A stretch of 64,000 nt of DNA from Streptomyces sp. NBC_01232. Lineage in GTDB: Bacteria; Actinomycetota; Actinomycetes; Streptomycetales; Streptomycetaceae. Of this stretch, positions 25,235 to 33,514 are shown piece after piece. The notes under the pieces are model-generated. The model ran no database searches, was not told the origin of the DNA, and saw only the letters and a program-made list of their open reading frames with translations. The translations under genes and the position numbers were made by a program. Each line of letters opens with the position of its first letter. Positions within the stretch are counted from its first letter, which is position 1. The DNA lies in assembly GCF_035989885.1 (NCBI RefSeq), contig NZ_CP108518.1:7555001-7619000 (forward strand), read 5' to 3'.

Positions 25235-25867
25235 GTGGCGGCACGCATACGCAATCCCCTGCAACAGCAGCAGGCCGACCGGCCCCCTCCCGTCGGCCCC
25301 TTCCGATCGCGCGTCGTGCTCCGCGTCAACGGCCGGACTCACGTCCTCGACCTGGACAACCGCGTCACCCTTCTCGATGCCCTGCGGGAGCTGCTGGACC
25401 TGACCGGTTCCAAGAAGGGCTGCGACCACGGGCAGTGCGGAGCCTGCACCGTCCTCGTCGACGGTCGGCGCGCCAACAGCTGCCTGCTACTGGCCGTGAC
25501 CCTGGACGAATCCGAGATCATCACCGTCGAAGGGCTTGCCGCCCCCGACGGCGCCCTCACCCCCCTTCAGCGGGCCTTCCTCGACCACGACGCCTTCCAG
25601 TGCGGCTACTGCACTCCCGGCCAGCTCTGCTCCGCCGTCGGCGTACTGCGGGAAGCCGCCGCCGGACACCCCTCGCACGTGACGGAAGCGGCCACCGCAG
25701 CCGACACCGCCCGCCCGGTCGTCCTGAGCCCCGAAGAAATCGCGGAGCGGCTCAGCGGAAACCTCTGCCGCTGTGGCGCCTACAACGGGATCGCGGACGC
25801 CGTGGCGGCCTGCGCCGCCCCTGCGACCCCCGAACGGACCCCGCCACCGACCCCACGCCGGACGTGA
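25235..25867 (+). CDS. 2Fe-2S subunit of xanthine-dehydrogenase-family aldehyde oxidoreductase (PaoA/YagT type)
   Basis: A 210-residue subunit with a plant-ferredoxin-type cluster domain (GCDHGQCGACTVLVDGRRAN then C) and a helical domain with the second cluster cysteines (FQCGYCTPGQLCSAVG and GNLCRCGAYNGI). It passes electrons from the molybdenum centre to FAD. GTG 25235 has GGAGGAC upstream. The N-terminal stretch lacks the twin-arginine signal of E. coli YagT, so the enzyme is probably cytoplasmic. First gene of a three-gene operon; the next gene starts four bases after its stop. Confidence 0.9.
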   Translation: MAARIRNPLQQQQADRPPPVGPFRSRVVLRVNGRTHVLDLDNRVTLLDALRELLDLTGSKKGCDHGQCGACTVLVDGRRANSCLLLAVTLDESEIITVEGLAAPDGALTPLQRAFLDHDAFQCGYCTPGQLCSAVGVLREAAAGHPSHVTEAATAADTARPVVLSPEEIAERLSGNLCRCGAYNGIADAVAACAAPATPERTPPPTPRRT

Positions 25868-25871
25868 TCGC

Positions 25872-26891
25872 GTGAAGCCCTTCGCCTACATACGGGTCAC
25901 GAGCCTCCAGGAAGCGGCGGCCGCCTACGCGAGCCACCCCGGCTCCCGCTACATCGGCGGAGGCACGAACCTGGTCGACCTCATGAAGCACGGCGTGGAG
26001 ACCCCCGACGCGCTCATCGACCTCACCCGGCTGCCCCTTCGCGACATCCAGGAGCTGCCCACAGGAGCGCTCCGGGTCGGAGCCGGCGTGTCCAACACCG
26101 ATCTGGCCGTGCACCCCCTGGTCCGGACCCGCTACCCCGCCCTGTCCCAGGCCCTCCTGGCCGGCGCGTCCGGACAGCTGCGCAACGTCGCCACCACCGG
26201 TGGGAACCTGCTGCAGCGCACCCGGTGCCCGTACTTCCAGGACGTGTCCAAGCCCTGCAACAAGCGGGAACCCGGTACCGGCTGCGCAGCCCGCAACGGA
26301 GTGCATCGCGACCATGCCGTGCTCGGCCACTCCGCGCACTGCATCGCCACCCACCCCTCGGACATGGCAGTGGCCCTCACCGCCCTCGACGCCGGTATCG
26401 AGCTCTACGACGGTGAGCACGGCACCCGTGAGGTGGCGGCGGCCGACTTCCACCGGCTCCCCGGCGAGCACCCCGAACGGGACACAGTCATCCGCCCGGG
26501 CGAGATCGTCACCGCCGTGCTCCTGCCCCCGGCCGCGCCCGGAGCCGTCTCCCTCTACCGCAAGGCCCGCGACCGCGCCTCGTACGCCTTCGCGCTCGCC
26601 TCGGTGGCCGCCGTGCTCGAAATCGACGACGGCCGCGTACGCCACGTCGCCCTTGCCTTCGGCGGTCTCGCCCACCGGCCCTGGCGCGCCAGGACCACCG
26701 AGGAACGGCTCACCGGCGCCGTACCCACCGACGAGGCCGTCCGGGAAGCCGTGGACGCGGAGCTGACCGCGGCCCGGCCCCTGCCCGGCAACGCCTTCAA
26801 GGTCGACCTCGCCCGCAACCTTGCCCGCGACGCCCTCGGGGCGCTGGTCCGCTCCGCCTCCGGAGCCCCTCCCGCCCGCCCCCGGCCGTGA
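25872..26891 (+). CDS. FAD-binding subunit of the same molybdenum hydroxylase (PaoB/YagS type)
   Basis: A 339-residue FAD subunit (CO-dehydrogenase-flavoprotein fold). YIGGGTNLVDLMKHGVETPD and ATTGGNLLQRTRCPYFQD are FAD-binding motifs; the latter is followed by cysteines (PCNKREPGTGCAARNG) that in PaoB-type subunits carry an additional 4Fe-4S cluster. GTG 25872 starts right after the small-subunit stop. The next gene, the catalytic subunit, begins 27 bases downstream. Confidence 0.9.
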   Translation: MKPFAYIRVTSLQEAAAAYASHPGSRYIGGGTNLVDLMKHGVETPDALIDLTRLPLRDIQELPTGALRVGAGVSNTDLAVHPLVRTRYPALSQALLAGASGQLRNVATTGGNLLQRTRCPYFQDVSKPCNKREPGTGCAARNGVHRDHAVLGHSAHCIATHPSDMAVALTALDAGIELYDGEHGTREVAAADFHRLPGEHPERDTVIRPGEIVTAVLLPPAAPGAVSLYRKARDRASYAFALASVAAVLEIDDGRVRHVALAFGGLAHRPWRARTTEERLTGAVPTDEAVREAVDAELTAARPLPGNAFKVDLARNLARDALGALVRSASGAPPARPRP

Positions 26892-26918
26892 CCGCCCCAA
26901 CTGCAAAGGGGACCCGCG

Positions 26919-29030
26919 ATGCCCACCACGCCCGACAGCCCGTCCGCCCTCGGCAGCCCGGCACGGCGCAGCGAGGGACGCGAGAAGGTCACCGGAGCCG
27001 CCCGGTACGCCGCCGAACACACACCGCCCGGTTGTGCCTACGCCTGGCCGGTGCCCGCCACGATCGCCCGCGGCCGTGTCACCTCGGTCGACACCGCGAC
27101 CGCCACCGCCGTACCCGGAGTGTTCGGCGTACTGACCCCGTACGACGCGCCCCGCCTCGGCGCGGCCGACGACCCCACCCTGCACCTCCTCCAGGACCTG
27201 GCCGTGCCGCACCGCGGCTGGTACGTGGCGCTGGCCGTCGCCGACTCCCTGGAGGGCGCGCGGGCCGCAGCCGCCGCGGTACGCGTCAGCTACGAGACCG
27301 CCCCCCACGACGTCACCCTCAGCGTCGACCACCGGCGCGCCTACACCCCCGAAGAGGCCAACGGGGGCCACCCCGCACATCGCGAGCAAGGGGATCCGGA
27401 CGCGGCGCTCGCCGCCGCCCCCGTACGGATCGACTGCGCCTACGCGGTGGCGCCCCTGCACAACCACCCCATGGAACCGCACTCCGCCCTCGCGGACTGG
27501 GACGAGCAACGCCACCACCTCACCGTGCACGACTCCAGCCAGGGCGCCGGCCCCGTACGTACGGCGCTGGCCGCACTGCTCAAGCTGACCGACGAGGAGG
27601 TCACCGTCGTCTCCGAGCACGTCGGCGGCGGATTCGGCTGCAAGGGCACCCCGCGGCCGCACGTGGTCCTGGCGGCGATGGCCTCGCGTCACTACGGCAG
27701 GCCCGTCAAACTCGCCCTCCCGCGCGCCCACCTGCCCGCCACCGTCGGCCACCGCGCGCCCACCCTGCACCGCATCCGGCTCGGCGCCCGGACCGACGGC
27801 ACCCTGACCGCCCTGACCCACGAGGTCACCACCCACACCTCCCGCGTCCGCGAGTTCGTCGAACAAGCGGCGGTGCCGGCCCGCGTCATGTACGCCGTCC
27901 CCGACATCCGCACGTCCCACCGGGTCGTCGCCCTCGACGTACCCACCCCGTCGTGGATGCGCGCCCCCGGCGAGGCGCCGGGCATGTACGCCTTGGAGTC
28001 GGCGATGGACGAGCTCGCCGACACCCTCGGCATCGATCCGATCGAGCTGCGCGTACGCAACGAACCCCGCACCGAGCCCGACAGCGGCCTCCCCTTCAGC
28101 AGCCGTCACCTCGTCGAGTGCCTGCGCGAGGGCGCCGAGCGCTTCGGGTGGGCAGCCGGCCGAGAGCCCCGTCGGCAGGGACCGCACCTCATCGGGAGCG
28201 GAGTGGCCGCCGCCACCTACCCCGTTCTCATCGCGCCCTCCACCGCCCGTGCGCACGCCTTCCCGGACGGCCGCTACCTCGTCGAAATCAACGCCACCGA
28301 CATCGGAACGGGCGCCCGCACCGTCCTGGCCCAGGTGGCAGCCGATGCCCTGCGGGTTCCGCTCGACCGCGTATCCGTTGCCATCGGGCACACCGGCCTG
28401 CCCGCGGCCTCGCTCGCCGGAGGCTCCTCGGGCACCGCCTCCTGGGGGTGGGCCGTCCACAACGCCTGCACTGCCCTCACCGCCCGCCTTGAGCGCCACC
28501 ACCATCCCCTGCCGGCCGAGGGGCTGTCCGCGTCCGCCGACACCACCCAGTCCGCCAAGCAGAAGTCCCCGTACTCCCGGCACGCCTTCGGTGCGCACTT
28601 CGCCGAGGTGCGGGTCGACACGACCACCGGTGAGGTCCGCGTACCGCGCATGCTGGGCGTCTTCGCCGCGGGCCGCATCCTCAACGCGCTCACCGCGCGG
28701 TCGCAGTTCAAAGGCGCGATGGTCATGGGACTCGGCATGGCGCTGACCGAACACAGCACGATGGAAGCGGAGTTCGGCGACTTTGCCGAGCGTGACCTCG
28801 CCTCCTACCACGTACCGGTCCACGCCGACGTGCCCGCCATCGAAGTCCATTGGATCGACGAACACGACAAGCACCTCAACCCCATGGGAAGCAAGGGGAT
28901 CGGCGAGATCGGCATCGTCGGAACGGCGGCCGCGATCGGAAACGCGTTCTGCCGCGCCACGGGCCACCGTCTGCGTGAACTCCCCCTGACGCCGGACCGC
29001 GTACTGACCGCACTGGGCCGTGCCGACTGA
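26919..29030 (+). CDS. molybdopterin-binding catalytic subunit (PaoC/YagR type)
   Basis: A 703-residue molybdenum-cofactor subunit. Visible motifs: VTGAARYAAE at the N-terminus; HNHPMEPHSALADWDEQRHH; the glycine-rich cofactor segment SEHVGGGFGCKG; MRAPGEAPGMYALESAMDEL; GTGARTVLAQ; and the active-site glutamate in GSKGIGEIGIVG. Such enzymes hydroxylate aldehydes or N-heterocycles using water. Close E. coli relatives (PaoABC) oxidise aromatic aldehydes to acids, a reasonable guess here. It completes the operon of small, FAD and molybdenum subunits; no dedicated XdhC/PaoD-type insertion chaperone is next to it in this window. Confidence 0.9.
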   Translation: MPTTPDSPSALGSPARRSEGREKVTGAARYAAEHTPPGCAYAWPVPATIARGRVTSVDTATATAVPGVFGVLTPYDAPRLGAADDPTLHLLQDLAVPHRGWYVALAVADSLEGARAAAAAVRVSYETAPHDVTLSVDHRRAYTPEEANGGHPAHREQGDPDAALAAAPVRIDCAYAVAPLHNHPMEPHSALADWDEQRHHLTVHDSSQGAGPVRTALAALLKLTDEEVTVVSEHVGGGFGCKGTPRPHVVLAAMASRHYGRPVKLALPRAHLPATVGHRAPTLHRIRLGARTDGTLTALTHEVTTHTSRVREFVEQAAVPARVMYAVPDIRTSHRVVALDVPTPSWMRAPGEAPGMYALESAMDELADTLGIDPIELRVRNEPRTEPDSGLPFSSRHLVECLREGAERFGWAAGREPRRQGPHLIGSGVAAATYPVLIAPSTARAHAFPDGRYLVEINATDIGTGARTVLAQVAADALRVPLDRVSVAIGHTGLPAASLAGGSSGTASWGWAVHNACTALTARLERHHHPLPAEGLSASADTTQSAKQKSPYSRHAFGAHFAEVRVDTTTGEVRVPRMLGVFAAGRILNALTARSQFKGAMVMGLGMALTEHSTMEAEFGDFAERDLASYHVPVHADVPAIEVHWIDEHDKHLNPMGSKGIGEIGIVGTAAAIGNAFCRATGHRLRELPLTPDRVLTALGRAD

Positions 29031-29165
29031 GAGGCGCGTCACGAGGGCCGCCCCGGATGCCCTGCGGATATCCGGAAGCCCGCGTGGACCCGGGTCGTGG
29101 CGCTGTACGAGGCCGCGGGATGAAGTGGCAGGCATGAAGTCGGGGCTTTGAAGCATGCGCGATCC

Positions 29166-30161
29166 ATGGAATGTGTGCTGTACCAGGAACGGTCGGGCAG
29201 GGCGGAGACAGTCGAGTGCGGGCTGGAGGACGAGGCCTGCCGAACGGTGTTGAAGCGACTGCGCGGGCTCGGCGACGGCGAGTTCGGCTGGGTGCGTCTG
29301 GTCGACCCGTCCGAGGAGGAGCTGGTCCAGCTGGCCGAGGAGCTGGGCCTGCACCCGCTGGCCGTCGAGGACGCCGTCCAGGCGCGGCAGCGCCCCAAGA
29401 AGGAGCGGTTCGGCGAGGTCCTGGCCATTGCGCTCAAGACGCTCTGGTACGTCGAGGAGGAAGGGGCGGTGGAGACCGGCGAGATGATGCTCTTCATCGG
29501 GCCCCGCTACGTCCTCACCGTCCGCCACGGCGACATGGATCCGGCTGCCGAAGCGGCCCGCCGACTGGACGCCGAGCCGTCCATGCTGCGCTTCGGCCCG
29601 CTGTCCGTCCTGCATGCCGTCCTCGATGTCGTCGTCGACGCCTACGGTGAGGCCGCCGAGACGGTACGCGGAGCGCTCGACCGGCTGGAGGACCGGGTCT
29701 TCTCGTCCTCCCGCGTCGACCACACCGAGGAGATCTACTCGCTGAAGCGGGAGGTACGCGAGTTCCGTGACGCCGTACAGCCGCTGGTCCCGGTTCTGCC
29801 CGGCCTGCTGAACGGGCTCGGTGAGCAGGAGCGGCCGGCCAAGGTGATCCCGTACTTCCGTGACGTGACCGATCACCTCCACCGCACCGACATCGAGGTT
29901 CGGACGCTCGACGAGCTGCTGAACTCGGTCCTCGACGCGCAACAGGCCCGGGTGGGTACCTGGCAGAACGACGACATGCGGCGCATCTCCGCCTGGGCTG
30001 CGATCTTCGCGATCCCCACCATGGTCGCCGGCGTCTACGGAATGAACTTCGCGCACATGCCGGAACTCGGCTGGCGCTTCGGCTACCCGCTCGCCGTGTG
30101 CCTCATGGCCGTGGCTTCGGGCCTTCTTCACCGCGCCTTCCGTCGCAACGGCTGGCTCTAG
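29166..30161 (+). CDS. corA: CorA-family magnesium/cobalt channel
   Basis: A 331-residue protein with a cytoplasmic funnel domain (HPLAVEDAVQARQRPKKERF, LDRLEDRVFSSSRVDHTEEI) and two C-terminal transmembrane helices. The first ends in the selectivity motif YGMNF (GVYGMNFAHMPELGWRFGYP), as in CorA. It forms a homopentameric divalent-cation channel in the cytoplasmic membrane. ATG 29166 (MECVLYQERSG) was preferred to TTG 29148. It follows the molybdenum hydroxylase genes but with a 135-base gap and is probably separate. An IS701 fragment begins directly after its stop. Confidence 0.9.
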   Translation: MECVLYQERSGRAETVECGLEDEACRTVLKRLRGLGDGEFGWVRLVDPSEEELVQLAEELGLHPLAVEDAVQARQRPKKERFGEVLAIALKTLWYVEEEGAVETGEMMLFIGPRYVLTVRHGDMDPAAEAARRLDAEPSMLRFGPLSVLHAVLDVVVDAYGEAAETVRGALDRLEDRVFSSSRVDHTEEIYSLKREVREFRDAVQPLVPVLPGLLNGLGEQERPAKVIPYFRDVTDHLHRTDIEVRTLDELLNSVLDAQQARVGTWQNDDMRRISAWAAIFAIPTMVAGVYGMNFAHMPELGWRFGYPLAVCLMAVASGLLHRAFRRNGWL

Positions 30162-30168
30162 TAGTGCC

Positions 30169-30489
30169 TTGTCACCAGGTCTTGTCACGTCGGGTGTTCG
30201 GTCGTTCGCTGGCTGTATGAGGGCTGGGGAGCTTGCCGCGGTGCGGGTCCGGTTGGAGGAGTTCACTTCCGAGGTGTTCGCGCCGTTGGTGCGGCGGGAC
30301 TGGCTGGCGAGCCGCGTCCGGACCGAGGAGGCCTTGCGTCGCCTGGGGGAGTGTCGGGCGCGTCGCGTGACGGCTCCCGAGGACATCGCCGCCTTGCCGT
30401 ACCGGCTCCGTAGCGGGGACGGTTCCGACTCCCGAACCGGTCGAACCGGTCGAACGGGCCGATCCGCGAGGAGTGAGCGGAGAGGCTGA
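30169..30489 (+). mobile_element. IS701-type left-end and transposase N-terminal fragment
   Basis: The sequence after corA begins TGCCTTGTCACCAGGTCTTG, resembling an IS terminal repeat. An ORF starting at ATG 30217 reads RAGELAAVRVRLEEFTSEVF and APLVRRDW, matching the N-terminus of IS701-family DDE transposases. It then changes to unrelated arginine-rich residues (LASRVRTEEALRRLGECRAR). Only about 28 residues of transposase remain, so this is a truncated copy. Confidence 0.55.
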
Positions 30490-30579
30490 GGGTAGCCGCC
30501 GAGTGCCCGTCCTTGTGCCTGCGTGCCGGACCGGACCGGTGCCTGTGGCAGGCGGGGCGGTTATGAGGAGGTGCACGTC

Positions 30580-30822
30580 ATGTCCGCATCGAACCCGGCC
30601 TCCGACCCTGACCCGCGCCGGTTGATTCCGCCCGGTGCCCGAGAAGGAGGAGGCGTCCCGCCGGGCGAAACCCCGCCCGGGGAGTCGAGCACCGGTACCG
30701 GGGCCGGACCGTACAGGCCCCTGTCACGCGGCTGGGGCAAGGGCCCCTTGGTGCTCATCTGCCTGATCGCGTTGGTGTTCGCCCTGTTCTTCCTCGCCTA
30801 CGCCATCATCCTGAACATCTGA
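30580..30822 (+). CDS. DUF6480 single-pass membrane protein
   Basis: An 80-residue protein with a proline/glycine-rich N-terminus containing the family hallmark GGGVPPGETPPGESS, then GWGKGPLVLICLIALVFALF, a C-terminal transmembrane helix. This is DUF6480, a Streptomyces-type family of unknown function. ATG 30580 has GAGGAGG with good spacing; the upstream frame to 30523 is not used. Transcribed with a small downstream open frame at 30852 perhaps. Confidence 0.8.
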   Translation: MSASNPASDPDPRRLIPPGAREGGGVPPGETPPGESSTGTGAGPYRPLSRGWGKGPLVLICLIALVFALFFLAYAIILNI

Positions 30823-30851
30823 GCCCCAGCGGTACGGGGAGGACAGGGACC

Positions 30852-30968
30852 ATGTCACCGGACACCGAGACGTACGGGATGCCCGGCGCTGCCGCCGCCG
30901 CGGACCGGCCGCCGGCCGTGTACGACGAGCGGCTCTACAACGCGGCTGCGAGCGAGCTCGCGCGTTGA
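30852..30968 (+). CDS. small open reading frame of 38 residues
   Basis: ATG 30852 follows GGGGAGGACAGGGACC, a good ribosome site, 30 bases after the DUF6480 stop. It encodes MSPDTETYGMPGAAAAADRP then PAVYDERLYNAAASELAR and stops at TGA. The alanine-rich, tyrosine-containing sequence has no known match. The strong ribosome site and operon-like spacing are the only support; it could also be the 5' remnant of a longer gene. Confidence 0.35.
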   Translation: MSPDTETYGMPGAAAAADRPPAVYDERLYNAAASELAR

Positions 30969-31240
30969 CGCCGGGCCGGGGAACCCTGACGGCCTTCTGG
31001 CCCGCGGCTGGCTCCCCGCCCGACGTCGCGCACCCGTCGTCCGCGTGACCCGCGGCGACGGCCAGGGGAACGGAGGCGTGGACGCCGCGGGGTGCGCTCC
31101 GGCTCCGATCCCGAGGGTGCGGCGGGGGCGGCGCCACGCGGTGGCCTCGGCCGCCGAGGCGAACGGCTGCTGGACCGCCGCCACGGGCGCGGTACCACTG
31201 CGCAGTGCCGCTCGCTGCTGGAAGTCAGCGACGCCTGGCC

Positions 31241-32098
31241 CTACTTGGTGTGGCGGTAGGCGGTTGTCGCGGTCTCGACGAAGGATCGGATCAACGGGTT
31301 GGTGTCGCCCTCGTTCCACGCCGCCACCACTCGGCTCGGAGGCATGTCGGTCAGCGGCACCACGGCCAGCTCCGCGGACAGGTCGTGTCCGAGCGGGGCC
31401 AGGCCGACCGTGCCGTTCCACAGCACCGCCTGCAGACACTCCTGGACGGCACGTACCACTGGGCCCTCGCGCGGTGTGCCGCCGTTCCAGTACGACTGCC
31501 AGGCGGGGTCGGTGCCCCGCGGGAATTGGAACCAGTGGCGGTCGCTCAGCTCGGCCAGTCGTAGGCCGTCGCGGCGGGCCAGCGGATCGTCGGCGCGCAG
31601 GACCACGCCGACGGGATCGGTCCGCAGCGTACGGACCGTCAGGGCGGTTTCGTCGAACGGCGCCCTGGTCAGGGCGACGTCGACCAGTCCGGCGCGCAGC
31701 CCGCACGTCGGGTCGGTCAGATCGGTCTCACGGATGCGGATGTCGATGTCGGGGTGTTTTCGACGATAGGCGGCGGCCAGCCTGGACACTCCCCGGTCGG
31801 TGCCGTCGCCCAGGATGCCGATGGTGATGGCCGCGGCGCCGGCCGCCGCGCTCACGCGTACCCGGACGCGGTCGGCATGGTCGAGCAGGGCCCGCGCCTC
31901 GTCGAGCAGCACCGTGCCCACCGGAGTGAGTGTGACGCCGGTCGGCGAGCGGGCGAAGAGCAGGGCTCCGACCTCGGCTTCCAGCCGCTTGACCGCCCGG
32001 CTCAGCGGCGGCTGGCTCATGTGCAGTCGGGTGGCGGCCCGGCCGAAGTGCAGTTCCTCGGCGACCGCCACGAAGTAGCGCAAGGTACGAAGCTCCAC
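31241..32098 (-). CDS. LysR-family transcriptional regulator
   Basis: A 285-residue regulator. The N-terminal winged HTH is unmistakable (VELRTLRYFVAVAEELHFGR, AATRLHMSQPPLSRAVKRLE, AEVGALLFAR), followed by a linker helix and the two-lobed effector domain (ITIGILGDGT; LRTDPVGVVLRADDPLARRD; PLGHDLSAELAVVPLTD). GTG 32098 starts the family consensus directly; the open frame upstream is antisense to the cupin gene. It is divergent from the cupin gene across an 81-base gap containing a palindrome at 32106-32124, so it most likely regulates the cupin, DoxX and monooxygenase genes in response to an unknown small molecule. Confidence 0.9.
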   Translation of the reverse strand: MELRTLRYFVAVAEELHFGRAATRLHMSQPPLSRAVKRLEAEVGALLFARSPTGVTLTPVGTVLLDEARALLDHADRVRVRVSAAAGAAAITIGILGDGTDRGVSRLAAAYRRKHPDIDIRIRETDLTDPTCGLRAGLVDVALTRAPFDETALTVRTLRTDPVGVVLRADDPLARRDGLRLAELSDRHWFQFPRGTDPAWQSYWNGGTPREGPVVRAVQECLQAVLWNGTVGLAPLGHDLSAELAVVPLTDMPPSRVVAAWNEGDTNPLIRSFVETATTAYRHTK

Positions 32099-32105
32099 GC
32101 TGCAA

Positions 32106-32124
32106 CGATACCCGCCGGGTATCG
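32106..32124. promoter_or_regulatory. palindromic operator between LysR and cupin genes
   Basis: CGATACCC (32106-32113), centre GCC, GGGTATCG (32117-32124): perfect 8-base arms right upstream of the LysR start. It contains the T-N11-A spacing expected of LysR sites. Probable autoregulatory and divergent operator. Confidence 0.6.
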
Positions 32125-32179
32125 GCGCCGTGGAACGGGTCTTGGACACTGAAGCAGCTCGGGCAGTGCACTGGTGAGC

Positions 32180-32674
32180 ATGACCGAACAGGCACGAAAC
32201 ACCGAGCCGCGGACCGGAATCGCCCTGTCCGTGGTGGGTCCGGGCGAGGGCGAGAGGATCGTTCTGGGCACCACGCGCATGCGCGTCCTGGAGGACGGCA
32301 GCCACACCGGGCACCGCCTCGCGATCACCGAGTCCGTCCTCGCCCCGCACACCCAGGGACCGCCTCAGCACCGCCACGGCCTGCACGACGAGGGCTTCTA
32401 CGTCCTCTCCGGCACCGTCCGGTTCACCGTAGGGGACGAGGACCACGACGCCACCACGGGCACGCTCGTGATGGTTCCTCCCGGTACCCCTCACACCTTC
32501 GCCAACCTGACCGACCGGCCCGCCGTCCTGCTCAGCACCTTCACCCCCGACCTGTACGTGCAGTACTTCCGAGACCTCCAGGAGGTGCTCGCCGGCGGTC
32601 GGCCGCTGACACCACAGGCCAACATCGACGCGATGAGCCACTACGCGACCGAGCCCGCCACCGACCGCGACTGA
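32180..32674 (+). CDS. cupin-domain protein
   Basis: A 164-residue single-cupin protein. The metal-binding motifs are PPQHRHGLHDEGFYVLSG (H, H, E) and PPGTPHTFANL (H). Such small cupins bind a divalent metal and act as dioxygenases, isomerases or ligand sensors; no substrate can be named. The start is ATG 32180, with in-frame GTG 32174 just upstream as an alternative. Divergent from the LysR gene; DoxX and a flavin monooxygenase follow on the same strand, giving a plausible small oxidation pathway. Confidence 0.85.
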   Translation: MTEQARNTEPRTGIALSVVGPGEGERIVLGTTRMRVLEDGSHTGHRLAITESVLAPHTQGPPQHRHGLHDEGFYVLSGTVRFTVGDEDHDATTGTLVMVPPGTPHTFANLTDRPAVLLSTFTPDLYVQYFRDLQEVLAGGRPLTPQANIDAMSHYATEPATDRD

Positions 32675-32859
32675 AACCGACGGCATGGCACGCCCCGGCC
32701 CGGCCACCCTTCTCTTCAGCGGGCCAGGCGGCGTCCCCTCGAACGGCTGCCCCGATCTGCCCCAATCTGCCCCGGCCTGCCCGAGCCTGCGCGGGCGCTC
32801 TTCTGACACGGAACACAATCGACGGGTCCCCGTGAACCGGTGGACCACGAACGGGAACC

Positions 32860-33219
32860 ATGAACATCGCCTACTGGATCGTCGCGGGACTGCTCGCGCT
32901 CTTCTACTTCTACGCAGGCACCCTGAAGGTGATCCGCAGCCGCGATCAACTCCGACCGATGATGACCTGGGTCGACCGCATACCCCTGCCCGCCCTCAGG
33001 GCGCTCGGCGCGGTCGAAGTACTCGGCGCGACCGGCCTGGTACTGCCGCCGCTGACCGGCATCGCTCCCTCGCTGGCGCCGGCCGCGGCCATCGGCTTCG
33101 TACTCCTGCAAATCGGCGCGATCACCGTCCACCTGAGCGGCCGGGACCGCCGGATCGCACTCAACGCCGGACTCACCGTAACCGCGGCCGTGACCATCTG
33201 GCTGGCCGTCCGGCTGTGA
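32860..33219 (+). CDS. DoxX-like membrane protein
   Basis: A 119-residue protein with four hydrophobic helices: IAYWIVAGLLALFYFYAGTL, ALRALGAVEVLGATGLVLPP, SLAPAAAIGFVLLQIGAITV and LNAGLTVTAAVTIWLAV. The YAGTLKVIRS turn after helix one is typical of the DoxX-like family, small quinol-associated or redox-linked membrane proteins of mostly unknown role. ATG 32860 starts the first helix. It lies 185 bases after the cupin gene on the same strand. Confidence 0.85.
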   Translation: MNIAYWIVAGLLALFYFYAGTLKVIRSRDQLRPMMTWVDRIPLPALRALGAVEVLGATGLVLPPLTGIAPSLAPAAAIGFVLLQIGAITVHLSGRDRRIALNAGLTVTAAVTIWLAVRL

Positions 33220-33514
33220 CCAAGCACGATCTTCGACCGGGGAGTGCGGCTGCCGGGCCGGCCCGGCCCGGCCTCACGGCCGCTGTCACTTCTCGGTGCG
33301 GCACCGGGCGACTCGATGCGGCACCCGGCGCCGTCGCACCGGGCGGGAGGCCGGGCCGCATCCCGTTTCGATCAGGTGTCGGGACCGACATGCGGTGTCG
33401 GTCAGCCATCGGCGGCTGCCGGTTCGACGTCGGTGGCCTGTCGGTGAGGTCCGGCAAGGTTCCAGGAACGGCCGACCAGAACTCGCTGGGCGGCCCCGAT
33501 CCCCAGGAGTCACC

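Noticed and set aside
25752..30386. 1544-residue minus-strand open frame
   Set aside because: Very long only because it is antisense to the high-GC molybdenum hydroxylase and corA genes; glycine/valine/aspartate-rich without motifs.
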